Below are positions 6,847 through 13,980 of a stretch of DNA of 16,650 nt, one piece after another (position 1 is the stretch's first letter; every line of letters starts with the position of its first letter). The notes below the pieces were generated by a model that did not search any database, had not been told where the DNA came from, and worked only from the letters and a program-made list of their open reading frames with translations. A program made the translations under genes and the position numbers. The stretch is from an uncultured Actinoplanes sp. (GTDB lineage: Bacteria > Actinomycetota > Actinomycetes > Mycobacteriales > Micromonosporaceae): positions 1-16,650 of the forward strand of contig CAKUMG010000027.1 in assembly GCA_934667465.1 (NCBI GenBank). Reading direction: 5' to 3'.

Positions 6847-7695
6847 CTAACCGCGCATCAGGCTCTCGATCATCTTAAGGGTCAACCGGGGGTCCAGTGA
6901 CCTTTCGCTCAGTCGCTCTAACTCCGCACGGTAGCGAGCGACCTCTGAATGTTGCTCTTCGTAGAGATCCCCCGCAAGCCCCTCCAGGTAAACTACATCC
7001 AAATGGGTAGTCTCCCGGAACTCCAAAAGTGCTGCTGAACCCCCGAGGAAGGGGTGTTCGCCGGCATCGAACGGGAGGATCTGCACCGTCACGTTCGGTA
7101 ATTTAGCCATGTCGATGAGATGGCCGAGCTGCTCCTCCATCACGGCGGGTCCCCCGATCGAGCGTCGCACGATCGATTCGTCGATCACCGCGAAGAGCTC
7201 CAGGGGATTCGGCCCCGAGAGGCGTGCCTGCCGCTTGAGCCGCAGCGCCACCCGCCGCGCCATCTGCTCCGGCGGGTCCCACGAGCGGCCCGTGCGCATC
7301 AGCGCCTGCATGTAGGCCTCGGTCTGCAGCAGCCCCGGCACGACGATCGGCTCCCACACCCGCAGCGTGGACGCCTCGGCCTCCAGGCCCACGAAGTTGC
7401 CGGGCCGCATGATGTCGCGGTAGTCGGTCCACCACGTCTTCTGCTTCGAGGCGCGGGCGAGTTCCAGCAGTGCCTCACGGTACTGCTCGTCCTCGACACC
7501 GTAGAGAGTCAGCAGGTCACGCACGTCGCGCGGAGTGACCGCCACCCGCGCGGTCTCGATCCGGGTGACCTTCGCCGCGTGCCATTCGAAATGTCGCGAC
7601 ACGCTCTCCTGGGTCAGCCCGGCGCGCTCCCGGCAGCGTTTCAGCTCGGAGCCCAAACGACGCCTGCGCAGCGTGGGACCCTCGTCTGTGGACAC
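6847..7695 (-). CDS. XRE-family helix-turn-helix regulator with DUF5753 domain (WhiJ-like)
   Basis: This is a DNA-binding regulator of 282 residues, the usual length. The helix-turn-helix is at about residues 14-66 (LGSELKRCRERAGLTQESVS, then HAAKVTRIETAR). The DUF5753 ligand/partner domain fills the rest, with hallmarks VWEPIVVPGLLQTEAYMQAL and VQILPFDAGEHPFLGGSAALL. The start is GTG at 7695, giving MSTDEGPTLRRRRLG and preceded by GAGGGAG at good distance. The frame is open to 7779, but the added residues do not match the family. It heads a two-gene unit with the DUF397 protein. Two leucines are encoded by the very rare TTA codon: L199 (7099-7101) and L259 (6919-6921). In Streptomyces, TTA genes need the bldA tRNA, so translation could be growth-phase dependent. 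The 3' part is AT-richer, hinting at transfer. Confidence 0.93.
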   Translation of the reverse strand: MSTDEGPTLRRRRLGSELKRCRERAGLTQESVSRHFEWHAAKVTRIETARVAVTPRDVRDLLTLYGVEDEQYREALLELARASKQKTWWTDYRDIMRPGNFVGLEAEASTLRVWEPIVVPGLLQTEAYMQALMRTGRSWDPPEQMARRVALRLKRQARLSGPNPLELFAVIDESIVRRSIGGPAVMEEQLGHLIDMAKLPNVTVQILPFDAGEHPFLGGSAALLEFRETTHLDVVYLEGLAGDLYEEQHSEVARYRAELERLSERSLDPRLTLKMIESLMRG

Positions 7696-7865
7696 CCGCA
7701 CTCCCTCGTTCGTGAAATGTCTGCGCCGCGTACTTGTTTTCCGGCCTGTCTGCTGCGGACCCTGTCGGCGCGAGCACATGGTCGCACGTGAGTGAGATCC
7801 ATCGTGGGCGGCGCGGCCGGATTTCCGAGTCTAGTACTCCTTGCATTGTCCTCGAAGGTAGGTAC

Positions 7866-7982
7866 ATGATGCTTCCGACAGCGAGTTATTGCCTTCAATA
7901 CAGGTTGTTACCCCGGCCTGATTACCTGCCGAAGAATCGTTCGGCCCGGCTGAAGGCCCATCTGAAGGCCCATGTGTCTTAA
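7866..7982 (+). CDS. Candidate 38-residue leader ORF before the GPP34 gene
   Basis: This is a short open frame from ATG at 7866 to TAA at 7980-7982, with GAAGG about 6 bases upstream. The stop overlaps the AAGGAG ribosome site of the GPP34 gene by two bases, a layout seen in leader peptides and coupled genes. The product is basic (MMLPTASYCLQYRLL...) and ends in a repeated LKAH LKAH encoded by an exact 12-base tandem repeat. A rare TTA codon lies at 7908-7910. Codon use in the first half is unlike the local genes (CTT, ACA, AGT, TTA), which argues against coding. No homology is recognised; it may simply be untranslated leader. Confidence 0.25.
   Translation: MMLPTASYCLQYRLLPRPDYLPKNRSARLKAHLKAHVS
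7951..7974 (+). repeat. Exact 12-base tandem repeat
   Basis: CTGAAGGCCCAT occurs twice in a row (7951-7962 and 7963-7974), ending 7 bases before the GPP34 ribosome site at 7981-7986. It may change spacing or folding of the GPP34 leader, or be a chance slippage product. Confidence 0.8.
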
Positions 7983-7993
7983 GGAGTGGCGGC

Positions 7994-8632
7994 GTGCTGG
8001 CTGACCAGTTCTTCCTGATCGCACACGAGGACCGGACCGGCCGGTCACGTCTGCACCCCCGGGCCACCGGCCTGGGCCTCGCTGCCGCACTGCTCGGCGA
8101 GCTCGTGCTCGAGGGGCGGCTCCGCGTCTTCGACGGGGACCTGCACATCGCCAACCGGACACCGCCGCGCGACTCGCTCAGCCACTCGGTGCTCGAGCTG
8201 CTCATCGCGCAGCCGCAGCACCGCGAGGTGCGCACCTGGCTGGCCTACCTGTCGCAGGACGCCGCCGAGCGGGTGGGGGAGCGGCTGATGCGCTCCGGCG
8301 CGGTCGAGTCGGTGACCCGCCGGCGGATGCTGTCCACCCAGACCTTCTACATGCCCAACAACGAGGCCCAGCGCAACGCCGCGGCGTGGGCCCCGATGCG
8401 GCTGGCCAACATCATGGTGCGGGGCCTCGAGATGTCGGTCGGCGACCGGCTGCTCGCCGGCCTGGTGGTCGCCACCGGGCTGACCCGCTACGTCCTCTGG
8501 GACTTCGAGGTGCACCGCCAGGCCCTCACCCAGCTGCCGACCGCCATCGGCTCGCTGCCGGAGGACCTGCGCCAGCTCATCGAGCACACGGAGGCGTCCG
8601 TCGGCTCGGTGCTCGCCGTCGGAAGGCGGTGA
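7994..8632 (+). CDS. GPP34 family (GOLPH3/VPS74-like) phosphoprotein homologue
   Basis: This 212-residue protein is mostly helical and matches the GPP34 family: LADQFFLIAHEDRTGRSRL at the N terminus, then LGLAAALLGELVLEGRLRVFDGDL, and the helical core LWDFEVHRQALTQLP near the end. Eukaryotic members bind phosphatidylinositol-4-phosphate and sort Golgi enzymes. Actinomycetes carry many copies whose role is unknown, probably at the membrane surface. No signal peptide or membrane span is visible. The start is GTG at 7994 with an excellent AAGGAG at 7981-7986. The permease gene begins 63 bases downstream on the same strand with no terminator visible, so the two may be cotranscribed. Whether it acts on that transporter is not known. 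Confidence 0.88.
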   Translation: MLADQFFLIAHEDRTGRSRLHPRATGLGLAAALLGELVLEGRLRVFDGDLHIANRTPPRDSLSHSVLELLIAQPQHREVRTWLAYLSQDAAERVGERLMRSGAVESVTRRRMLSTQTFYMPNNEAQRNAAAWAPMRLANIMVRGLEMSVGDRLLAGLVVATGLTRYVLWDFEVHRQALTQLPTAIGSLPEDLRQLIEHTEASVGSVLAVGRR

Positions 8633-8695
8633 GTCCTCATCGGGCGTCACAACCGCCGGCGCGACAACCTCGATCAATGGGCTGGGAGGCTCTTG

Positions 8696-10630
8696 ATGGC
8701 ACGTGACAAGTCCGAACCGGACATTGTGTCCTCGGCACTGGCACGCAACCGGCTCGGCGTCCCGTCCGTCGTCTTCTTCGGCGTCGCCGGCGCCGCCCCC
8801 CTGACCGTGATCATCGGATCCATCACGACCATCTACGCGGTCGTCGGCAACACCGCCGTGCCGCTGATCTACTTCGTGGTCGCCGGGATCCTGTCGATCT
8901 TCACGGTCGGCTTCGTGGCCATGAGCCGGCACATCGTCAACTCGGGCGCGTTCTACTCCTACATCAGCCACGGCCTCGGCCGGATCCCCGGCGTCGGCGC
9001 CGCGTTCGTCGCGCTGCCCGCCTACGCGCTGATGCAGATCGGCCTGTTCGGCCTGTTCGGCGTGGTCGCCTCCGGCATCCTCGAGGAGATGGGCTTCACG
9101 GCCGGCTGGTTCACCTGCGCCGTCGTGGCGTGGGTGCTGATCGCCGTGCTCGGCCTGCTCTGGGTCGACCTCAGCGGCAAGGTCCTCGCGGTCCTGCTCG
9201 TCGCCGAGATCGCCATCGTGCTCCTCTACGACCTGGTGATGGTGGCGAACCCCGCCGGTGGGTCGGTGTCCTTCTCGACGCTCAACCCGGTGCAGGTGTT
9301 CACCCCCGAGGTGGCCGCGATGATGGTGCTCGCCATCGCCGGCTTCGTCGGCTTCGAGGCCACCGTGGTGCTCTCCGAGGAGACCAAGGACCCGAAGAAG
9401 ACCATCGCCCGGGCCACCCACCTCGCGGTCATCCTGGCCGGCCTGCTCTGCGGCCTGTCCGCCTGGGCGATGTCGGTGGGCGCCGGCCCGCGCACCATCG
9501 TGGCGCGTGCCGAGGCCGACGAGACCGACCTGGTCTTCAACCTGGTCAGCCCGCACGTCCCGGCCGTGCTCGTCAACGTCGGCTACGTGCTGTTCATGAC
9601 GAGCATCTTCGCCGCGCTGCTCGCCTTCCACGCTGCCGTGTCGCGCTACCAGTTCGCGCTCGGCCGCGAGGGTGTGCTGCCGCGCGCCTGGGGCTACACC
9701 CATCCGCGCACCGGCGCCCCGATCGTCGGCTCGGTGACCCAGAGCATCCTGGCCATCATCGTGCTCGTCATCTACCGGATCACCGGCGCGGACCCGCTGG
9801 TCTACCTGTTCGCGTGGCTGACCACGGTCGGCGGCCTCGGCGTGCTCATCCTGATGTGGAGCGCCTCCGCGGCGGTCGTCATGTACTTCCACCGCAACCG
9901 GGACCACCCGGAGACCCTGTGGCGCAGCCGGATCGCGCCGATCATCGCGTTCGTGCTGCTCAGCATCATCCTGGCCGCGACCGTCATCGGCCTCGGCGAC
10001 CTGCTGCAGGTCGAGGCCGGCTCGATCTTCCACTGGCTCTTCCCGACCGGCTACCTGATCTTCGCGCTGGCCGGCTTCGCGTGGGCGGTCATCATGCGCT
10101 CGGCGCGCCCGGACGTCTACGCGGCCATCGGCCGCGGCGCGGACGGCGGGTTCGCCGCCGACCTGCCGCGCCCCCAGTCCCGGGGGTTGGATCATCCCGA
10201 ACCCATGAGCATCCGCGCGATGATGGAGAGCGCCCGGGCGAACGCCGCCATCAACGGGCACAACCCGTGGCAGCCCGAGCACGCGCCGCCCGCGCCCGCC
10301 GGCCCGCCTGCCCAGGGCGGCGGCTACGGCTACCCCGCGCCCGGCGACTACCCGCCGGCGCCGGGCGGTGGGTGGTCCGGACCGCCTCCGGGCTACCCGC
10401 CGGAGGAATATCCGCCCGCCGGCCCGCCCCGGGGCGGCTACCCGCCCGCCGGTCCGCGGGACGACTATCCGACCCAGGGCTATCCGCAGGGGCCCGGACG
10501 GTCCCCGGAGCGCGGCGGCTATCAGCAGGGGCAGCCGCCCGGCGGTTACCGGGACGACCCGCCCGGCGGCTACCGGGACGACCGCGGGCACTCCCCGTGG
10601 GATCCCCGGGACACGCGCGACGAGAGCTGA
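8696..10630 (+). CDS. APC-superfamily amino acid permease with Pro/Gly/Tyr-rich C-terminal tail
   Basis: This is an integral membrane transporter of 644 residues, probably for amino acids or amines. Residues 18-480 hold about 12 hydrophobic segments. The first carries the APC unwound-helix motif GVAGAAPLTVIIGSI, and the sixth FVGFEATVVLSEETKDPKKT, the typical APC segment before a cytoplasmic loop. A long hydrophilic tail follows: residues 523-644 are rich in P, G, Y, Q and D with units like GYPPAGP and two exact PPGGYRDD repeats, so it is likely disordered and cytoplasmic. Typical APC permeases end near 500 residues, so the tail is an addition. GGGAGG (8684-8689) favours the ATG at 8696 over the TTG at 8693. 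It lies just downstream of GPP34, perhaps in one operon. The substrate cannot be read from the sequence; polyamine or amino acid is possible. Confidence 0.9.
   Translation: MARDKSEPDIVSSALARNRLGVPSVVFFGVAGAAPLTVIIGSITTIYAVVGNTAVPLIYFVVAGILSIFTVGFVAMSRHIVNSGAFYSYISHGLGRIPGVGAAFVALPAYALMQIGLFGLFGVVASGILEEMGFTAGWFTCAVVAWVLIAVLGLLWVDLSGKVLAVLLVAEIAIVLLYDLVMVANPAGGSVSFSTLNPVQVFTPEVAAMMVLAIAGFVGFEATVVLSEETKDPKKTIARATHLAVILAGLLCGLSAWAMSVGAGPRTIVARAEADETDLVFNLVSPHVPAVLVNVGYVLFMTSIFAALLAFHAAVSRYQFALGREGVLPRAWGYTHPRTGAPIVGSVTQSILAIIVLVIYRITGADPLVYLFAWLTTVGGLGVLILMWSASAAVVMYFHRNRDHPETLWRSRIAPIIAFVLLSIILAATVIGLGDLLQVEAGSIFHWLFPTGYLIFALAGFAWAVIMRSARPDVYAAIGRGADGGFAADLPRPQSRGLDHPEPMSIRAMMESARANAAINGHNPWQPEHAPPAPAGPPAQGGGYGYPAPGDYPPAPGGGWSGPPPGYPPEEYPPAGPPRGGYPPAGPRDDYPTQGYPQGPGRSPERGGYQQGQPPGGYRDDPPGGYRDDRGHSPWDPRDTRDES
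10535..10582 (+). repeat. 24-base tandem repeat in the permease tail
   Basis: Two adjacent 24-base units (10535-10558, 10559-10582) differ at one base and encode PPGGYRDD twice, residues 614-629 of the permease. The single difference is silent (GGT versus GGC), which suggests either recent duplication or selection on the peptide. Confidence 0.85.
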
Positions 10631-10808
10631 CCGGCCGCGGCCGGCTGCACCGGGCTCGGGCCGGGCCCGCCGAGAACTGAACAGGGACCACGCCGTACCG
10701 ACCGCCGGTTCCGACCGGAAAGGAGGTACGCGCCCGGCGGATCCGCCAGCCCCCCAAAGCTCGGATCCGGCCGCAGCGGCGAGCGGTACCGGCGTGCCCG
10801 ACCGTGCG

Positions 10809-10848
10809 GGGTGGCCTGGGCTGACCGCGACAGCAGCCCAGGCCACCC
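10809..10848. terminator. Hairpin in the convergent gap, possible bidirectional terminator
   Basis: A perfect 15-bp stem (10809-10823 with 10834-10848) closes a 10-base loop, 180 bases after the permease stop. It has no T tract on either side; terminators of GC-rich actinomycetes often lack one. It could serve the permease transcript. The 402-base gap (10631-11032) holds this and two further hairpins but no gene I can support. Confidence 0.5.
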
Positions 10849-10892
10849 GGCCACGGTCTCCCGGTTTCCGGCCGCCTCACGGCGGTTCGCGG

Positions 10893-10937
10893 CCCTCCGC
10901 CCCGCGGCGCCCTTCCGGCGCTCCGCGGGGCGGAGGG
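10893..10937. terminator. Second long hairpin in the convergent gap
   Basis: A perfect 15-bp stem (10893-10907 with 10923-10937) encloses a 15-base loop that can itself form a further CGCC/GGCG stem of 4 bp. It is GC-rich with no T tract. It might end transcription from either side or stabilise RNA 3' ends. Confidence 0.5.
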
Positions 10938-10998
10938 GTGTCCGGCGGGCGGCCGTCGGGCCGCTTGCCCGAGGTGGTCCCGGGCGAGCGGAGCAGGG

Positions 10999-11030
10999 AC
11001 CGCCGGCCGGACGGGTGTCCGGGCGGCGGT
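10999..11030 (-). terminator. Hairpin directly after the GNAT-like gene
   Basis: A 14-bp stem with one mismatch (10999-11012 with 11017-11030) closes a 4-base loop. It begins two bases after the stop codon of the leftward GNAT-like gene, so it is well placed to end that transcript or protect its 3' end. No T tract follows. Confidence 0.55.
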
Positions 11031-11032
11031 GG

Positions 11033-11584
11033 TCAGGCCGCCTGGGGGAACTGGTAGATCCAGAACTGCTGCGCGTCCATCATCTCGGCGTCGCAGTTGC
11101 CGGAGAGCCGGTGCAGCATCAGCCGGATGACCCGGCCCATCTTGCGCTGCTCGTCGTTGTAGCCGCAGAAGTCGAGGCCGATGATGCCGTTCTGCGCCGC
11201 GGCGAACAGGTACATCGCCTCGACGAGGTCCCCGAACGAGCTGTTGGCGCGCGCGGTCGGCAGGACGGCGACGAAGCCGCAGTACCAGATCTTGTGCTGG
11301 GCGTAGAGCTCGGGCCAGCGGCGCTCGAAGTACGCCGGCGAGATCAGGGGCACCGCGTCGAGGTCGTTGGTGTACGTCGACAGGCCGACGAGGTTGCCCT
11401 CGTCGTCGAGGCTCAAGTACTTCTGGATCCGGCCGTCGCGCATGACCTCGTCGAACTCGTTGCGGTACATGAGATGGCGCTGGACAGCCAGCGCGTTCAC
11501 CCCGCGGAAAGTCTCCTCGTACATCTTCCACGAGGTTTCGATGAGCTCGTCGTCGTTGATCTGCTCGACAACCTTGATAACCAT
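11033..11584 (-). CDS. Hypothetical protein, possibly GNAT-fold acyltransferase-like
   Basis: This is a soluble protein of 183 residues that I cannot name with certainty. The pattern resembles an acyltransferase (GNAT/LuxI-like) fold: helices at 12-48 (DELIETSWKMYEETFRGVNA...), a strand-turn-strand at 54-71 (QKYLSLDDEGNLVGLSTY), a strand IWYCGFVAVLP (99-109) in the position of the CoA-binding strand, then a helix and strand GIIGLDFCGYND (133-144). The usual Q/R-x-x-G-x-G/A CoA loop is not visible after VAVLP, where TARANSSFGDLV stands, so catalytic activity is doubtful. Cysteines 102, 140 and 164 stand out. The start is ATG at 11584 with GGGGAG 6 bases upstream; the frame is open to 11719, but the extension lacks the ribosome site. 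A hairpin follows the stop. No neighbour explains its function. Confidence 0.6.
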   Translation of the reverse strand: MVIKVVEQINDDELIETSWKMYEETFRGVNALAVQRHLMYRNEFDEVMRDGRIQKYLSLDDEGNLVGLSTYTNDLDAVPLISPAYFERRWPELYAQHKIWYCGFVAVLPTARANSSFGDLVEAMYLFAAAQNGIIGLDFCGYNDEQRKMGRVIRLMLHRLSGNCDAEMMDAQQFWIYQFPQAA

Positions 11585-11730
11585 GCGATGCTCCCCGAGT
11601 GTGCTGTGCCCCGGCCGGCGGACCGCGGCTTCTTTGGCACTGAAGCCAATCGATGGGCTTGCTCTCAGAGTACGGAGAGTGATTCGAGGATTACAAGCAG
11701 TGATTTGTGCCAAGGTCATCGTGCCCGGGA

Positions 11731-11883
11731 ATGATTGGCGGGGCGATCTTCGAGTGGATGAATGGCCTGTTCACGCCGTCGCTGGCCCGGCCACCGCACG
11801 AGGGCTCGCCGGACCCGCCGGGAGGTCGCCGTGCACCGAAATCCGTTCATGCCCCCGAGTCCAGGACTCGTGACCGATACTGA
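11731..11883 (+). CDS. Candidate small ORF, 50 residues, unknown
   Basis: ATG at 11731 opens a 50-residue frame ending TGA at 11881-11883. The peptide starts MIGGAIFEWMNGLFTPSL, an amphipathic, aromatic-rich stretch, and continues as a Pro/Arg-rich hydrophilic tail. In codons 3-29, nearly all third positions are G or C, as in real local genes; the bias fades in the last 20 codons. No convincing ribosome site is present (CGGGA directly abuts the ATG), so it might be leaderless. I do not recognise a family. It is divergent from the GNAT-like gene. Confidence 0.3.
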   Translation: MIGGAIFEWMNGLFTPSLARPPHEGSPDPPGGRRAPKSVHAPESRTRDRY

Positions 11884-12063
11884 TCAGTGATGTCGATCTT
11901 CCTTCGCGGCCTACGGCGCCGGTGAGGTCATTTTTGATCTTCTCGGGACCGGTTTTCGGCACCCGGCACCACCGTCCGGCCCCGCCGTTCCGGCTGTCGC
12001 CCGCGCCCGGCCAGGCCGCCGCCGCGATCCGGTGGAAGGACGCCGCGGATCGATGACGGGCGA

Positions 12064-12069
12064 TAGGGT
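12064..12069 (+). promoter_or_regulatory. Possible -10 element of the S15 hydrolase gene
   Basis: TAGGGT, a common actinomycete form of the -10 hexamer, lies 34 bases before the ATG at 12103. No -35 match is visible at 17-18 bases upstream, so this is a weak call. Confidence 0.3.
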
Positions 12070-12102
12070 GGGCTCTCTATCTCTCGTGGAAGCGGGCGGC
12101 TC

Positions 12103-13941
12103 ATGCGGCGGGTGGCTATCGGCGCGTTACTCCTCTGTCTCACGGCGGGCGGCCTCGCGTCGCCGGTTTCGGCGGCACCGGCCCCGGGACCCCTGGCGTC
12201 CGGGACCCAGCCAATCTACGACTACGCCGCCGCGATCCGGGAGGAGGTGTGGGTCGAGGCGCCGGTCGACAGCGACGGCGCCGGGAAACGCGACCGGGTG
12301 GCCGTGCGCATCATCCGGCCCGCCGAGACCGCCGCGGGGCTCGACGTTCCCGTGATCTTCCAGCCGAGCCCGTACTACGCGGGGCTCAACGACGTGCCGA
12401 ACCACGACGACATCGACCGGGGCGGCGACGCGACCCGGCGCGCGGCTGCGTCCCGTACGGCCGAAAGCATCGTCTTCGCCGGGTATCTCGACAACTACTT
12501 CGTGCCGCGCGGCTATGCGGTGGTCTTCGCCGACAGCCTCGGCAGCGGCGGTTCCACCGGCTGCCCGACCTCCGGCGGCCGCAACGAGACGCTCGGCATG
12601 AAGGCGGTCGTCGACTGGCTCAACGGCCGCGCCCCCGGCACCGACGCGGCGGGCGCTCCGGCCCGCGCCGACTGGTCCACCGGGCGTACGGGCATGATCG
12701 GCGTCTCCTACAACGGCACGCTGCCCAACGCGGTCGCCGCCACCGGCGTGCGCGGCCTGGAGACGATCGTCCCGATCGCCGCGATCTCCAGCTGGTACGA
12801 CTATTACCGCGCGAACGGCGGCGTGGTCGCGCCCGGCGGCTTCCAGGGCGAGGACCTCGACGTGCTGGCCCGGGCGGTGCTCACCCGGGAGAACCCGGAG
12901 GTCTGCGCGGACCTGATGGACGCGATCGAGCGCGACCAGGACCGGGAGACCGGTGACTACAGCCGGTTCTGGGCCGAGCGCGACTATCTGCGCGACGCGG
13001 ACAAGGTGCGCGCCAGCGTGCTGCTCGTGCACGGGCTGCACGACAACAACGTCCGCACCGGCCAGGCCGGGCAGTGGTGGGACGCGCTCGCGCGCAACGG
13101 CGTGCCGCGCAAGATCTGGCTGCACCAGGCGGCGCACACCGACCCGTTCAACGTCCGCCGCGCCGAGTGGCTCGACACCCTGCACCGCTGGTTCGACCAG
13201 TGGCTCTACAAGATCGACACGGGCATCATGCGCGAGCCGCAGGCCGACGTCGAGGTGGCGCCGACCGTGTGGCGCACCTCCCGCACCTGGCCGGTTCCCG
13301 GCAGCCGGCCCGTGCCGTTCAGCCTCGGCAGCGGCGGGACGCTGCGCCCCGGCCTCGCCCTGCCCGGCGCGCGGGAGACGTTCGCCGACAACCCGGCGCG
13401 TACGGCCGCCGACCTGGCCGCCACCTGGGCGCCGGACCCGAACCGGCTCGCCTACGTCACCGAGCCCCTGACCCGCGAGACCCGCCTGTCCGGCACCCCG
13501 GAGATCACGGTGCGCGCCGACCTGGACGGCTCCTCGCCGTACCTGTCCGCGCTGCTGGTCGACTACGGCGAAGCCGCCCGGTACGCGGGGCTGCGGACCC
13601 TGCCGACGCAGGACTGCATCGCGCCCGGCATCGAGGGCGACCCGGGCTGCTTCGCGCAGCGCGAGTACGTCACGGCCACCACCCCGTACGAGATCGTCGC
13701 CCGGGGCTGGACTGACGTGCGCAACCGTCTCTCCCCGGCGGTCACGACCCCGGTCCGCGACGGCAAGGCCTACACGTTCCGGTGGGACCTGCAGACCCAG
13801 GACCACGTCTTCCCGGCCGGCCACCGGATCGGGGTGGTCCTGCTCTCCACCGAGCGCGACCACACCCTGCGCTATCCGGCCGGTACCGAGGTGGGCCTGC
13901 GCACCGGCATCTCGAGCATCACCCTGCCGATCGTGCGCTGA
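12103..13941 (+). CDS. Secreted S15-family peptidase / CocE-NonD hydrolase (Xaa-Pro dipeptidyl-peptidase type)
   Basis: This is an exported alpha/beta-hydrolase of 612 residues. The Sec signal is MRRVAIGALLLCLTAGGLAS with likely cleavage after PVSA-A near residue 24. The catalytic triad is visible: nucleophile S202 in GMIGVSYNGT, D313 in LLVHGLHDNNV and H345 in WLHQAAHTDPF. The oxyanion region lies around YY (91-92) and DSLGSGGSTG (144-153). From about residue 380 a beta-rich jelly-roll domain (PepX C-terminal type) runs to the end, including RLSGTPEITVRADLDG and QDHVFPAGHRIGVVLLSTERDHT. Family members remove Xaa-Pro dipeptides or cleave esters and amides such as cocaine; the secreted actinomycete forms are usually named Xaa-Pro dipeptidyl-peptidase. 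Its role is probably nutrient peptide breakdown. The start at 12103 gives the complete signal peptide. It stands alone. Confidence 0.92.
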   Translation: MRRVAIGALLLCLTAGGLASPVSAAPAPGPLASGTQPIYDYAAAIREEVWVEAPVDSDGAGKRDRVAVRIIRPAETAAGLDVPVIFQPSPYYAGLNDVPNHDDIDRGGDATRRAAASRTAESIVFAGYLDNYFVPRGYAVVFADSLGSGGSTGCPTSGGRNETLGMKAVVDWLNGRAPGTDAAGAPARADWSTGRTGMIGVSYNGTLPNAVAATGVRGLETIVPIAAISSWYDYYRANGGVVAPGGFQGEDLDVLARAVLTRENPEVCADLMDAIERDQDRETGDYSRFWAERDYLRDADKVRASVLLVHGLHDNNVRTGQAGQWWDALARNGVPRKIWLHQAAHTDPFNVRRAEWLDTLHRWFDQWLYKIDTGIMREPQADVEVAPTVWRTSRTWPVPGSRPVPFSLGSGGTLRPGLALPGARETFADNPARTAADLAATWAPDPNRLAYVTEPLTRETRLSGTPEITVRADLDGSSPYLSALLVDYGEAARYAGLRTLPTQDCIAPGIEGDPGCFAQREYVTATTPYEIVARGWTDVRNRLSPAVTTPVRDGKAYTFRWDLQTQDHVFPAGHRIGVVLLSTERDHTLRYPAGTEVGLRTGISSITLPIVR

Positions 13942-13968
13942 CCCGCGCGTGTGCTGAGCCGCGCGTAT
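13937..13968 (+). repeat. 16-base tandem duplication over the hydrolase stop codon
   Basis: Units 13937-13952 and 13953-13968 match at 14 of 16 positions; the first contains the TGA of the S15 gene. A further copy of GCTG follows. It looks like a local duplication in the short gap before the next gene. Confidence 0.7.
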
Positions 13969-13980
13969 GCTGCTCCGTCG

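Larger units (their letters stand above)
11585..12102. other. 518-base intergenic region between divergent genes
   Basis: This gap lies between the leftward GNAT-like gene and the rightward S15 hydrolase gene and should hold both promoters. It contains one candidate small ORF (11731-11883), a perfect inverted repeat CGAGTCC-A-GGACTCG (11856-11870), and the palindrome ACTGATCAGT (11879-11888). Composition is more AT-rich than the flanking genes up to about 11960. Other open frames here show no codon bias. Confidence 0.5.

Noticed and set aside
8045..10846. A 933-codon open frame on the minus strand
   Set aside because: It is antisense to the GPP34 and permease genes, and its product is a low-complexity His/Arg/Gly/Asp string with no domain. 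It is open because high-GC codon bias removes stops from this antisense frame.
11771..11962. A 63-codon minus-strand frame beginning MPKTGPEKIKNDL
   Set aside because: Third codon positions are not GC-biased at the start (AAA, AAT, GAA, AGA), there is no ribosome site, and it overlaps the better-biased plus-strand candidate.
12127..13863. A 578-codon minus-strand frame
   Set aside because: It is antisense to the S15 hydrolase, whose catalytic triad and signal peptide identify the true coding strand.
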